Assembly: GCA_034008185.1 (NCBI GenBank)
Contig: CM067082.1
Location: forward strand, 5,812,984 to 5,876,983
Length of the DNA: 64,000 nt
Source of the DNA: Gorsachius magnificus
Taxonomy: Eukaryota; Chordata; Aves; Pelecaniformes; Ardeidae
Reading direction: 5' to 3'
Shown here: in pieces, positions 1-12,889 of the stretch
Numbering within the stretch: position 1 is the stretch's first letter
How the letters are laid out: every line of letters begins with the position of its first letter
The notes under the pieces: model-generated
What the model was told of the DNA's origin: nothing
Databases searched by the model: none
What the model saw: only the letters and a program-made list of their open reading frames with translations
Program-made: the position numbers and the translations under genes

Positions 1-574
1 ACATGTAGATACCAAAATTTAGGTATATTAATCTTGAACTGAGCTCTGTCCCGAGATTTCTGTTATAATGACTGTAGAGAAATAGGTGTCTCCTGAGAAT
101 AACTCATCTCATTGACCTGTTTTAGACATCTAGTTATAGATGAGAGAAACTGCACTTGGGGAGTGCATATTTCTATTCATTGACTTTAAGGGGAGTCTAG
201 ATAGTGGTACCCATGTGGTCAATGCACACCATGGCCAGGTGACTCCCGGCCACCCCATTTGGGAAACTTTGGTCCTGTCACTTAGAATCTTAGCTGGAAG
301 AAATGTAGATTTTTAAAGCAGTGTGATGTGAAAAAGTTAAATTATAATTTCAAAACAGACCTCCCCACACTTATGGTTTGATGTAGACTAAAGATTTACC
401 CATGATTTTACTGTCTGTATACTATGCTGTGAAACATGCTACATCCTCTGTCCTGGATTAGTTTAATATCCTGACAAAATTGCTTTTTCCTGGCTAGCTG
501 TAAAAGCTGTAAAACTCTAAAACAAGCCAGTAAGTTGTTTATTCTTCAATAATTAAAGATAGAGCAGGCATTAA
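1..574 (+). other. KCNK9: KCNK9 intron (3' part, first segment)
   Basis: This is sequence upstream of the KCNK9 exon with no coding similarity that I recognise and no long open frame. The exon at 1647 begins inside a codon after an acceptor site, so everything before it must be intron. The preceding exon, which encodes TM1 and the first half of pore loop 1, lies outside the window. I see no other feature in this stretch. Confidence 0.75.
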
Positions 575-1076
575 GGAGCACAAGAAGGACATGGAACTGT
601 TGGAGCAGGTCCAGAGGAGAGCTACAAAAATGACCTGAGGGCTGGAGCACGTCTCCTGTGAGGACAGGCTGAGAGAGTTGGGCTTGTTCAGCCTGGAGAA
701 GAGAAGGCTGCGGGGAGACCTGATCGCGGCCTTTCAGTACCTAAAGGGGGCCTATAGGAAAGATGGGGAAAATCTTTTTAGTAGGGCCAGCTGTGTCAGG
801 ACAAGGGGTGATGGTTTTAAACTGAAGCAGGGTAGGTTTAGACTGGATATAAGGAAGAAATTCTTTACAATGAGGGTGGTGAAACACTGGAGCGGGTTGC
901 CCAGAGAGGTGGTGGAGGCCCCATCCCTGGAAACATTCAAGACCAGGTTGGACAGGGCTCTGAGCAACCTGATCTGGCTAAAGGTGTCCCTGCTCCCTGC
1001 AGGGGGGGTTGGACTAGATGGCCTCTAGGGGTCCCTTCCAACCCAAAACATTCCATGATTCTGTGATTCTATGATT
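575..1076 (+). mobile_element. CR1 LINE, 3' fragment, in the KCNK9 intron
   Basis: The segment matches the 3' end of the longer CR1 at 19042-20345 at roughly 95% by eye, from the words for HKKDMELLE through the C-terminal CR1 ORF2 block ([34 protein letters not shown]) to the tail. The tail is the bird CR1 form with degenerate ATTCTATG-type units at 1052-1074. The copy is 5'-truncated, as usual for target-primed insertion. It carries a TGA in the frame near 635, so it is dead. It lies in the same orientation as KCNK9, about 570 bp upstream of the acceptor site. Confidence 0.95.
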
Positions 1077-2488
<1,412 letters not shown>

Positions 2489-2800
2489 AGGGATTTGTCT
2501 TCTTTTGCTTTCCTTGTTTTCCCCAGTTCTTCTCCGTTGTTTTGGGGTTTTTGTTCCTTGAGTGAGACGGAGCGAGGCCAAAGGGAGTAGAGAAAGCCAG
2601 TCCTCCTCTGAGACTCAGCTCTTGAGCATGAAGCATGGATTATTACTGTTCCAGCAAAGTATGCCTTACATTACCCCCTCGGTGGATGTCAGAGGATTCA
2701 AGGTGACGTGAAGTGGGTACCAAATCCAAAGTTGCACACACAGCTGGGAGCCTTCATGTGCCACTGGCACTCCTGACCTAATAAACTATTTTCCTCACGA
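2489..2800 (+). other. KCNK9: KCNK9 proximal 3' UTR
   Basis: This is non-coding sequence directly after the KCNK9 stop codon, running to the predicted cleavage zone of the first strong poly(A) site. It is T-rich early (2500-2560) and has no repeat. The end is inferred from the AATAAA at 2780 and the GT-rich tract after it. Confidence 0.7.
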
Positions 2801-2869
2801 GCAGGTTGCAGCGTGCGTGTGTGCTTGCGTGGGTGCTGGGTGCGTGTGCGTGTGTCTGTGTGCGCGTGC
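2780..2869 (+). terminator. KCNK9: Proximal polyadenylation site of KCNK9
   Basis: A canonical AATAAA sits at 2780-2785. About 25 bases later a long GT-rich tract (2811-2869) begins, which is the expected position and composition for the downstream element bound by CstF. Cleavage would fall near 2795-2810. The tract is also an imperfect GT/GC dinucleotide microsatellite, so its length may vary between individuals. Confidence 0.6.
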
Positions 2870-3308
2870 AATTCCACAACTAGTGCCATGTGACAAAAAT
2901 TAAAGCATCAGGTATGGGTTTTTTTTTCCCTTGAAGCAATTGTGTTCCAGCCTGCTTTTAACTTTTAGATTGCTTCCAAAAAGAACGGGGAGGGTGGGAG
3001 GGGAGCCAATTTGTTTTATTTTTTGCCAAGACAAGCATGCGCCATAAGCAGTCAATATACCAGGTGTATCATGATAAATTTTTTAATGCTAGATTTTAGA
3101 TTGTATTAACATTTAAAAAAGGCAGGAAAAGATGGATCATTTTAGCTTGCCAGTTCAAAATTAAAAAAAAAAAATAAATAAAATAAAGCATGCACTTTGT
3201 AAAACTGGTATGCATAATAAAAACACAAGAAAAACTAGCAATGGAATTAATAATCAAAAGCAAATAATCCTATTCGTTTAACTATATTTACTTTTATAAT
3301 TTTCAACT

Positions 3309-3363
3309 GTTCCAACAATTCGCAAGTAGAATTTTTAAAAGAAATTGGGAGAATTGTTGGAAC
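3309..3363. repeat. Perfect 13-bp inverted repeat with 29-nt loop
   Basis: The arm GTTCCAACAATTC at 3309-3321 has its exact reverse complement at 3351-3363, separated by 29 bases. As RNA it would form a 13-bp stem. It lies 0.8 kb downstream of the KCNK9 stop, so it would be in the 3' UTR only if a poly(A) site beyond 2800 is used. Confidence 0.85.
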
Positions 3364-3401
3364 GAAAGAGTGTATTTTGTTACTTTAATTTTATTTATAA
3401 A

Positions 3402-3405
3402 ATTA

Positions 3406-3453
<48 letters not shown>

Positions 3454-3454
3454 T
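3402..3454. repeat. (ATT)n trinucleotide microsatellite
   Basis: A near-perfect run of ATT/TTA units of about 53 bases, seen directly. Confidence 0.98.
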
Positions 3455-3577
3455 TGTGCAGCAATTACCTGCATGAATAGGAATTAATATTTTTTGGAAT
3501 GCTTGGATGAGGATGGGTATAAATAGGTGGATGTATATTTTTTCTTATATAATAGTGACAGGGCATTCCTTGTTTTA

Positions 3578-3592
3578 AATAAAAAAAATAAA
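3578..3592 (+). terminator. KCNK9: Second candidate poly(A) signal pair
   Basis: Two AATAAA hexamers (3578-3583 and 3587-3592) are followed by T/G-rich sequence from about 3593. This could end a longer KCNK9 3' UTR. There is no transcript evidence in the sequence, and AATAAA is common in AT-rich DNA. Confidence 0.3.
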
Positions 3593-3599
3593 GGTGATT

Positions 3600-5089
3600 G
3601 TCTCTAAATGCTTTTGATTTGTAAATAATGGAAAGCCTTTGTTGGTCTCAGGAAGAATTCAAGGGACAGTATCTTGTGTTTGGCTCACTGGGAACTTGTG
3701 AGATTAGATGTGATATTGCTTTTTTGCTAGGCGGAAAGGCAAAATGCATTTAGCAGTAATGGGCAAAAGTGTTTTTACTCCAGTGTTTGGAGGGTAACAT
3801 GGGGAGTGATCACATTGGCAAGTTGTAATGGAGGATGTTGAGACCATGTCATAGGGTTGTTCCTTGGAGATTGTCCATCTCTCGGTTGTTCATCTGGACC
3901 AAACAGACTTTACAGAACTGAATTAGAGGCCTAATCCAGCTCCCTTTTAAGACAATAGGAATTTGCAACGATTACATGGGATTTAGTGCTTTGGGAGATT
4001 TATCTTTGATTTGACAGGAGTAGGACTGGGAGTTTTATAAACCTGCACCTTTGTCTCTGATTTAATCCTATCTTTTAAATCACCTTCCGTGTTAAGTCAC
4101 CATACAAACCCCATCTTTTTTTGGCACTAATCACCTCCTGCTGATTCAACCATTCTGTGCTCTCAGTGTAAAAGCAATAATCCTGTTGTTTTTTTTTCTT
4201 AAACTGGATGATGTGGTTTTGTACGAGCCCCAGCTCTTTGCTGTGTGTGCTGGTGGATGTTGATACCCTTTCAAAGAGGCATCTATAAAGAGCATTAATA
4301 GGGAGAAATAAGGAATGCCATTCCTCCTCTGTTCTCTTCTCCCTAGCTTTAAATGATTAGCTATATCAAATATGTTCATGTTCTCCTAATTTCCCTATCT
4401 GTGTTTCAACAAGTAAATGAAAAGCAAGTATCCATGACTTTGACTCCCCTATGCAGCTTCCTTTGGGATTATAAATTGCTGTGGCATGAAAACCGCCATT
4501 AAGATTAGTGAAGAAATAATTTAGGATTCATAATGAGGATGGATGAGGATGGACTTTTTCTGCCTAACGTGGGGGGATAACATCCTCCAGCACAGTAGGA
4601 GAGCATTAATGCTGGTACCGTGTCCTAAGGCGAATGCTGATGGCAGGAGTATTGAAGCAAGCACACCTAGAAAAGCAGTTTCAGGATGTGTTAAACCACC
4701 TCAGTGATTGCCACCTAGAAGCTGGTTTCCATGGAGGTGGCCCGTAGGTTCACAGTGCTGCCCAAATTCACTTTCGTAGTCTTGGCTTGTGGCATCCCAG
4801 AAGTGCAAACAACATAAACATCCGTATTGTGTATGACGGCTGGATGCATTTGACACTGGAGAAAAGCAGGAAAAGTTTGGGATTTTGCAGAACTCGAGTG
4901 AAATGCTCTCTGTCTACTGAAGGAGAACTTTTGTAACAGGACTTTTAGCAGATAAATTAAACAGTTTTGTGAAAAAAAGGTTACACCATATAAAATACTG
5001 GTTAGATTTTTCCTTTTTTTCCTTTAAGAAAAGAGGAAAATTCTATTTCTGCTGCATATAAAAATAATATTTAAATGTCCTATAAATCA
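3600..5089. other. Non-coding sequence downstream of KCNK9, no feature seen
   Basis: AT-rich unique sequence. No open frame of note, no repeat tail and no domain similarity was recognised. It could be distal 3' UTR or intergenic. Confidence 0.5.
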
Positions 5090-5340
5090 CATTGAACTCC
5101 AGAATTTCAAAGCTGTTACATGCTCTAGCTGATTTCTTACTAAATCTTCCCTCTGGAAACATAAATGAAGAGCAAAATTTAATACATGGAGTATTTAACC
5201 AGGGGAGCAACTTACCTCGGGATGTCATGGGTTATCAGCCACTTAGAGTCTTTGCATTAAAACTCAATGGCTTTATAAAAGCTCTGCTTTAGCTTAGTCG
5301 AAGTTTATAGACATGGTTGAAGAACTCTATGTTTGTTGGT
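5090..5340 (+). mobile_element. Ancient CR1-like LINE remnant (amniote type)
   Basis: The stretch around 5195-5290 reads like the C-terminal block of old reptile/amniote CR1: LPRDV followed by a leucine-rich segment ending near a stop, then TTAGCTTAG. The DNA words around GGAGCAACTTACCTCGGGAT fit the old CR1 3' region. It is much more diverged than the other copies, and the boundaries are approximate. Confidence 0.55.
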
Positions 5341-8300
5341 AGGAAGGAGCCAGAGTAGATGCCCGTAGTGATACTTTTAAGTCTAAAAGCTGTAATGACT
5401 GTGTACATGGGAAAGTGTTTTGCTAAAATGTATCTGCATTCTTTAGGAATTTAAAATATGTTTATTATTTTTATTTTCTGCCTGAAGAACCTGTAATTCT
5501 GTCCAATCTATATTTTTGTTACACATGAGATTTTAAAGTGGCAAGACATTGCCTTTGCAAGACGGCATGCATCCAGATGTTTGCATGAGCCCTTGAAGGA
5601 CTTCGCTTTGTGAGCAGCCGCAAATCCAAGAACTCTCACGTGTACACAGCAGGACACCAGGCAAAATACACCTCTCTCTTCCGTTGTTTTTGTGGTTCTT
5701 GACTGATGTGTGAATAATGACTTGGGCTGTCTGGAACTGGAACAGGCAGTGTCGTGAAAGGGAAGCTTTTGTCCAAGGTTAATCCCAGCTTTTCAGTTAC
5801 ACATGAAAAAATCAGTCAGTGAAAGGTGAGCTGATTTTTGTCTGCTCTGTCTCTGACTTCTTATTGCCCTACATAAGTACCAGTTTTCTTCCCACAATGC
5901 TGCTTTTCACAGAGTATTTTCTTGGGTACATTATTAGTTTTATCCCATGTAAGACATTATTTCTTTCAGGACAACCTCTTTTGCTCACTCCTCGCTCTTT
6001 TGAAATGCAGCTAGAAGCAGGTAGTAGTGGTGCTGCTTATGACAAGACATCCCAATACCCAGAACACCCAACCTGTGTTTCCGTAGCACACACCTATCTG
6101 CTATCACTTTGTGATGCACCCTCATTCCCCAAAGTCTCATTTCCCTTATCCTTCCCCATTATTAAGCATTAGAAATAATAATAATAAATCAGATTAGTCT
6201 ATTTATGTCACACTAATGTGCTCTTCATCAAAACAACACAAATTTAGCTCCCTGCTGTCGACTTCGATTATATAACAGCCCTATTATCCTAGCATATTTC
6301 ATATTATCATCAAAGGGAAAAATCAGTTTGATCAGTGAAGCACCAAAATAGCTTTGACTGAGCATGCTGTGATATGGAAACGAAAGAGGAAACTTAATAG
6401 CCACAAGTCTCCGCTTGGTCTTCATTACTGCCTAAGGAAGCCCCTGACTGATCTAACTGGGGCTGCTTTGCCAGAACTTTGTACATGTGTATGCTTTACA
6501 GGGATGACTGTAATGGGGCAGCTCTGGAAGGGATGGTTTGGCTGTTACTTAAAGGATTCAAAGTAGCTTCTTGGTTGTTAATGAATGGAGAGGAGGTTGA
6601 GTGACCTGCATCAACAGACTTCTGTTTGGACTCCTCCGTAACAGCTCATTAGGACAAAATCAGCAACATTAAAAAAAAAACAAAACACAAAGAAAAGGAA
6701 GTGACCAAGTTAATCTACTGTATTGTAGGTTGTCTTATTAGTTTCCTAATGCTTCAATCGAAGAAGCGCCAGGACAGTAATCAAGATTACTGTGATTCAA
6801 ACCCAAGCGAGGTAATTTTTGGTTTTCTCTGACAGATTTGGACGCTTTTGTTATGGGAGAAGGCACAATTTGTTGCTAAAAGCTTAAAAAATAAGCAGTC
6901 AGTGGAACCAAGATGGCAAATGAAAATGTTCCAGAACGATTCGGTGTGTGCAGACCAGAGGGCAGGGGCTTGGGTGGAAGTAGCTTTCAGTTGAAGTTTA
7001 TGTCCTCATTTAGCTTTATGTAATATTCCTGTTAATATTAGGATCTCATTAAGACAGTCGTTTAAAATCTTTATGAGGAAGCCAGACCAGAGAGGTGTGT
7101 TGGAGTGTGTCCATTACACTAATGTTATGGACTTTTTAATGCATATTTCAACAAGGCACTTATTGACCGGAATATTGCACAAATTGCAAGGAGAATCACA
7201 CCAGCACTACTTTCATCATCTATAGGTGCATAACACTCACAGAACTGCAAAAGAAATACTGCCTTTCTGACCAGCCTGCCTGTCATCTAACTTTAATATC
7301 AAACCTTATTTGGGGAACTTCAGCAAGGTAAAGTGTATGAAAAGGATTAGCCACAATACCGATCCAGCAAAATCAAACCAAACAGAATAATGACATTGGA
7401 TGCGGAGAAATTGATTACAGGTGGAAGGCGCTCTGGGACTCTTATGCTGGTTTATCTGAGCTCAGAGGCCAAATTAAAACCATGAAAACTGATGGTACCC
7501 TTTGCTGAAATGCAGTTTGCAGTTACTTGAGGTGTAGATAATGAGCATGGCAGAGGAACTTTCACCCAAAAAAAAGTAGGAGGAGGGCAAAAAGAAAAAT
7601 GGAAAGAAAGAAATTGTTCTCAACAGCAGGGGTACTTATGTTATTTCCCGTTGATATCACAGTGAGGCGATACTGAAGACTGTTGTGCTTTGAGGTGGGT
7701 AGAATCAGTCTGGGAGAGTTGCCTCTCCTCTGCTCAGTCAAGGTCTACGCCTCAGCGTTTCACTGATTACTGCAGATAAGGAGATTCATGGAGTTCTTGA
7801 TTCTCCAGTTAGGTGTTTGCTGCTGTCTTCACTGAAACCAGGATTTTATTCAGCCAGCCCTCCCTGAGCAGTGCTGGCTGCTGTGATAAGTCATGTTAAG
7901 TCGTACTATTTCCTTTACTGGTGCTCCCAAGTGCAAGAGCTCAGTAGGATGTAAGCAAACTCTTTCCTTCTCTAAAGTCTGGAGTGGCAGGACCTTCCTC
8001 TGAAGCCAAGGAATGCTTTACTAAAGCTAAACTTGTTCAGACTGGCCCTAAGTTTTTCATTTAATTGGAAATTGCTTGGTGATCATTATTCTTATTTTTC
8101 CCTTTTCCCCAAAGAGGCTTCTCCAAAGCCCCTGGCTGATATTCAGTCAAACCGTATTGTCCTTTGCACAAATTTCCATGTCATGTACACGTACACATCA
8201 GTATTCCTTTGGGGAAAAAGTCCAACATAGGGCTTTGAACTGAGGAACTTTCAGCATTTGTGTCCCCCGTTACACTGGGAGCTCCACAAAGTTTCTCTTT

Positions 8301-10129
8301 GTGTATGCTGGAGAACGCAGACATGGGAGATGCGTGATGGTTGGGTTTGCACATAACCTAGGTGGATGTTGCAGCTGCTGAGCTGGCTCTTGCTGGACTA
8401 CTTTCCAATGTCGGTGTGTTTATAGTCCTGTGAAGTGGTAAGCTACAGAGAAATCAAAACACTGTAAGGCTATTTTTTTTCTCATGCAGGTTTCCAATAT
8501 GGTGACCTAACTGTTTTGGTTGCAATGCAATGAGTCTTGATTTATACTCCTTTACTGAAACTGGGATGCGAGCCTTTTTCTATTTACTGCTAGTTATTAT
8601 ACCAGTGTCTCCAACTAGTGCTTACCAGGAACTAGCTTTCCTAAACCTAATGGAGAGCAGAAAGACCTAAGACAACAGCCAACCTCTATAATTTATGCTT
8701 TATGGAATCCAGTCATCCAAAGCTGCCTGCTAATTTTAGGCTGGAAATACCACCCCTGGAGCCTTCAGCCTTCATTTCTCTCTCCTTCTGTGAATATTAT
8801 AATTAATAAACATCCCAAAGCCCTCTCTCACCTTGCTTTCTGACCATGCAAGGAGCGCTGCCATACATTAACATTCAAAACAGATTGGGAGGGGAAAAAA
8901 AAAAAGGAAAAAGAAAGATTAATGCTGTAATTTTATTGGTAATTAATATTCACAGTTCCAAGCTGTGTTGTCTTTTAGTTCACTTTGAGAAATGCAGAGC
9001 AAACAACAGCATGATAACATTTATCATAGCTGGCTAATTCACAAGTGGAGCCAGCAAATACAATAATTGAAACTATGCTCTATAATGCATCTTCCTCACG
9101 CACGAGTTCTGATACCACCAGCCTGGCTTTGATTCATTGTTTATCTGGTCGGTGGAACAGCTTGCAGTAATTGCTGTATCCAGAGCACTCTACTTGAGGC
9201 TAGAAGAGAGATATATTTCACAGACAGTGGCCCTCCGGCTTTCTCCATATGCCCTCCCCCTTTCCTACCCAGACATTAACTCATTAGCTTGCCATTTCAC
9301 AGACGTATGTTCAGACCCAAGATCACCGCATTCTGTACTCCCACCCCCCCTCCCCATCTATTAATGAAAAGCATTATGCTACAGAACTGCACCCTAGGGA
9401 AGGAAATGTTCCACTCTAATTACTACTGACAAAAGAAATCTACAGATTGATTAAAAACAATATGCGGGGAATCAAATAGGAAATGCAAAGTACATAAACC
9501 TGCACGGGTGAGATCTGCTTCTTCCCTGGCTGGGGTGCAATGCATTAGGCTGTGAGGAGAATTTGGGAGCATGTTTGGGAGGAGGCCATCAGGAGAAAGG
9601 GCAGCCCAAATGACATGAGCAGGCAAAGAGACACAGTGGTTTGGCTCATTGTCTGTACATCATTGGTCTGTGGTGTGGTTTCAAATGAAGGAAGAGCCAT
9701 GGGTCTTCTGGGTTTAGTCTATTTGCCAGCATTCTCCCAAGCAGGAGTGGCAGGAGGTGTGGGAAGGATGGACCATGGCTGGTTCATGGTGGAGTGGATT
9801 GTCATTGGTGAGACCACATTACTGGTCTTGGTGTCAAGCAGGAAGCAGGGAAAATTGTGTCTTCTGGAACATCTTCCCTCTACTATTCCTTGGAAGAGAT
9901 CAGTTACACCATCCCTCCTATTGCCTGCAGCAAATCTGTACAGTGGCTCAGAAAGACCTGGATTGTGGTATCCTTGCCCATCTTTGAGAGCATCTCCCCA
10001 GAGCTGTGCCATAGAAATGTGCAGGAAATTCTAAGCTTCTCCAGCTGGGTTCAGGAGGTCATAGTATAGCAAAGAAACCTCTTCATATTGACTGTTTGGA
10101 CAGTTCCTACACATCAAAACATAATCAAA
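5341..10129. other. Unique non-coding sequence, possible conserved elements
   Basis: No coding exon or recent repeat was found. Blocks at about 6170-6400, 7000-7200 and 8830-9090 are AT-rich and low in CpG, with several TAAT or TTAAT cores and no repeat character. This is the usual look of conserved non-coding elements near developmental or neuronal genes, but conservation cannot be judged from one sequence. Small open frames here (for example 9552-10034) have no family resemblance. Confidence 0.4.
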
Positions 10130-10320
10130 ACTGACCTTTAGAAAAATAACATTAATTCATTATTGCTGGCTCTCCCTACAGCATGGGTATGCAGATCCTT
10201 AATCATAATTATTGTTAAGAGGCTAATTAATCTGATAACAGCATTTAATTAGATTAGCTGAAGTAGAGTGTGTAAATGATTTTGGCCTCCCAGATTCTGA
10301 AATCACAAGTCTACAAAATG
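10130..10320. promoter_or_regulatory. Candidate enhancer-like block with clustered TAAT and GATA-type motifs
   Basis: Within 190 bases there are repeated homeodomain-type cores (CTAATTAATC at about 10223-10232, TTTAATTAGATTAG at about 10244-10257, ATTAATTCATTATTG near 10150) plus a TGATAA motif. The motifs are seen directly; a regulatory role is inferred. Confidence 0.3.
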
Positions 10321-12517
10321 TTTTCCAAAAGGCTTGTTTGGTAATATCACTGCTGACATGGGGGTCATGCCATGGCTGTCCTATTGACAAACATCATCTT
10401 GGCACGTTGACTTGAGCTGGTCATGGGAGTGTCTGGGGAAAGGATTTTAGCTCGGATCCAATACATGCAGTGAGGGTCTTAATTCCCACTGAACTAAAAT
10501 AGGTGCTTAAATGCCTTTGTGGAGGTAGGCTTTGGGCCTGATTTTGTCTTACCTGTAAAGGAAAGAACCATTGTTGTACCATAGAGAGATGGGATGATGC
10601 AGATAGATGAGCAAGGGGCTGTATTTCAGGATGGAGCATGGTTCTGGTACCCATTTAGTGCAGTGGCCAAAGCGTCTCAGCCATGCTGTCCTGTCTGGGA
10701 TAGATTATGCTTGTAGGAGGAAGGGAAGCTGGATAGATGTCAAAATATGTCTGGACCACCTGGGGAATGGGGAAGATACAGCTGAATTTCTGTGTCACAA
10801 GCTGGATTGATGAGGACACTTGATGCTATGGCATACCCTTCCCCCAAACCCTCTCTGAGCAAGGTTAAATAAGGCAGAGCAAAAGATTGGATTTCTTCCT
10901 GGCCTCTGGATGAGGGTAATGGAGGACAGGGCTGATTTCGAACTTGCACACTGGGCAAGAGCTCAGGGCTTCAGATAGTTCCATAGCTGTTTCATCTAAT
11001 GTGTCTTTTAAAGTACCTAGCACATTTCTCTGATCTCTCTGAATGGAAGCTCTTCTTCTGAGAGCCCCTTCTGAATGGCAGTGTAGGTGGAGTTCAGCAT
11101 GCAGCAGTGGGCACATCTCATTATCTTCTTCGTGGTTGTGGACACCAGAAGCTGGCCAATTTTTGTTCTGCTTACTCTGGCAGCTGCCATTTTGCCGAAA
11201 GATTGGCCAGGTGCAACACAGGAGCGAAGGCATATAGGTGAGATCCTTTTAGCAATACATAGTTAGTTGCTATGTTTTTTTTATCTTCGCTATACATTCC
11301 TTTCATGGTCTTCAGCATCTAAGTCCCCGTTGATCTACGGTGATTTATCTTTCCATGTGACTCCTCTTTTCTTTGAAGAATTCCATACTGTCACACATGT
11401 TTTCCACAAAAGATGGATTCCATATTGCTCCTTTTTAGTATATCTTTTCAATTCCCAATGTGGAGAGATACTTCAGCCAGAGGTAGCAGTAGGAAATTCC
11501 TCTTCATCGTTGCTACTGTGCCCTTTTTATTCTCCTGGGAAGTTTATTACGCAGAGTCTGGTATGGTCACCACCAACTAACACAACTGGTATGCTCAACA
11601 CAACTCAGTGATCTTCTCATGCCAGTTTCCCTCCTTTTCAACTGCTCAGCTTCATTTACATTGTGGCAAATACTTTCTGTTAAGTTGTTAGTACGGGAAT
11701 ATTATTCAGATGTTGGAGAACAAGTATACTACCTGCATAACAAGAAAGGGATCCCAGTGTCCAGGTTACAACAGGTTTAAGACTGTTAATCTAGCGGTTG
11801 GCTTTATAAAAGTAATTTCCTGGGTACCACTCTGAGCACCGCTCTTTTGGACTTTAACAAAATTTGGTTAATCCACATGAAGTTAGTTTGGGTGTAAGTA
11901 CTGTTGGTTTGACCCTGTATGAAAGAAAAGGACTAGTATATGCTTCAGAAAGAGTCCTGTCTACTACAAACCTTTTTAACTACTAATGAATAAGCAGAGA
12001 TTATGAGACTGGCTCATTCTTTAGAATGCAAACCTAATCTGTCTTTTACAGAACATAAATTTCCTATAATATGCTATACAACCAATAATCCATCTGTTCC
12101 TTTTTTGTGAGGTCAGGAGTGGACTGTAGAAGAGAAAATGTTTTCTTTTTCCTCTTCCCTTGACTTGTTAAGATTTGTGTGGCTGTTTGTTGTCATTGAG
12201 GAGTATTGACTAAAACTTTTGATCCTAGTGATATGATGGCAAAGGAAATTATTTGGAGCTGGATAGGTCAATGGGGAATGGGAGGGGGGCTTAAAAGTGG
12301 TTTCCAGTAGGCCAAAAGAATGTGGATACTGTCTCTTCAAGGTGCAATTTCTTACTTCAACAAACTGTTCATCTATGAGAAACAGGGATAAAAGTGTTCA
12401 ATTTGGGACCTAAGGAGTTTATATGGAAATTCTTGGATTTCTTCCAAACACACATACATGTTGAAATTAAATTGTGATTCCTACTTTGGAGACTGAGCCT
12501 TCCTGCTCAGACAGAAG
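10321..12517. other. Unique intergenic or distal UTR sequence, nothing recognised
   Basis: Mixed-composition sequence with short chance open frames only. No repeat tail, splice-flanked similarity or structured RNA was recognised. Confidence 0.5.
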
Positions 12518-12551
12518 CGTGCGTGTATGTGTGTGTTTGTGAGTGTGTGTT
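12518..12551. repeat. Imperfect (GT)n tract
   Basis: Alternating GT/GC units interrupted by A and TTT, seen directly. Confidence 0.8.
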
Positions 12552-12889
12552 GATGCTATGTCTCTTTTGGATCTCTTGACACTTTTTGGTGCATTTTTGT
12601 ACTTCTTTGAATGTGCATATGCGGACTTAACCGATGGTGTATTGACGGCATTCTAAAGGCCCTCAACAGCCTGAGATAGAGCAAAACTCTAAATTTCTAC
12701 CCTGGTTGATACATTTTCTGTGCAGCACACAGAGCATTAGGAGCACGGTCATCTAGAAAGAGGAGCTGCTTGGCTGTGGAGACTGCACTGGGAATTTACC
12801 TCCTGGAAGCTGTTTTCTCTGCTCATTTCAGACCTCTAACTTCAACATAGTTGTTGAGCTGGTCCTAGCAAAGGAGAAAGAGCAGGTCA

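Noticed and set aside
678..1028. A 116-codon open frame as a gene in the KCNK9 intron
   Set aside because: It is the C-terminal block of a truncated CR1.
9552..10034. A 160-codon plus-strand open frame
   Set aside because: No recognisable domain, other frames in the same place are also open, and its start and end show no gene context.
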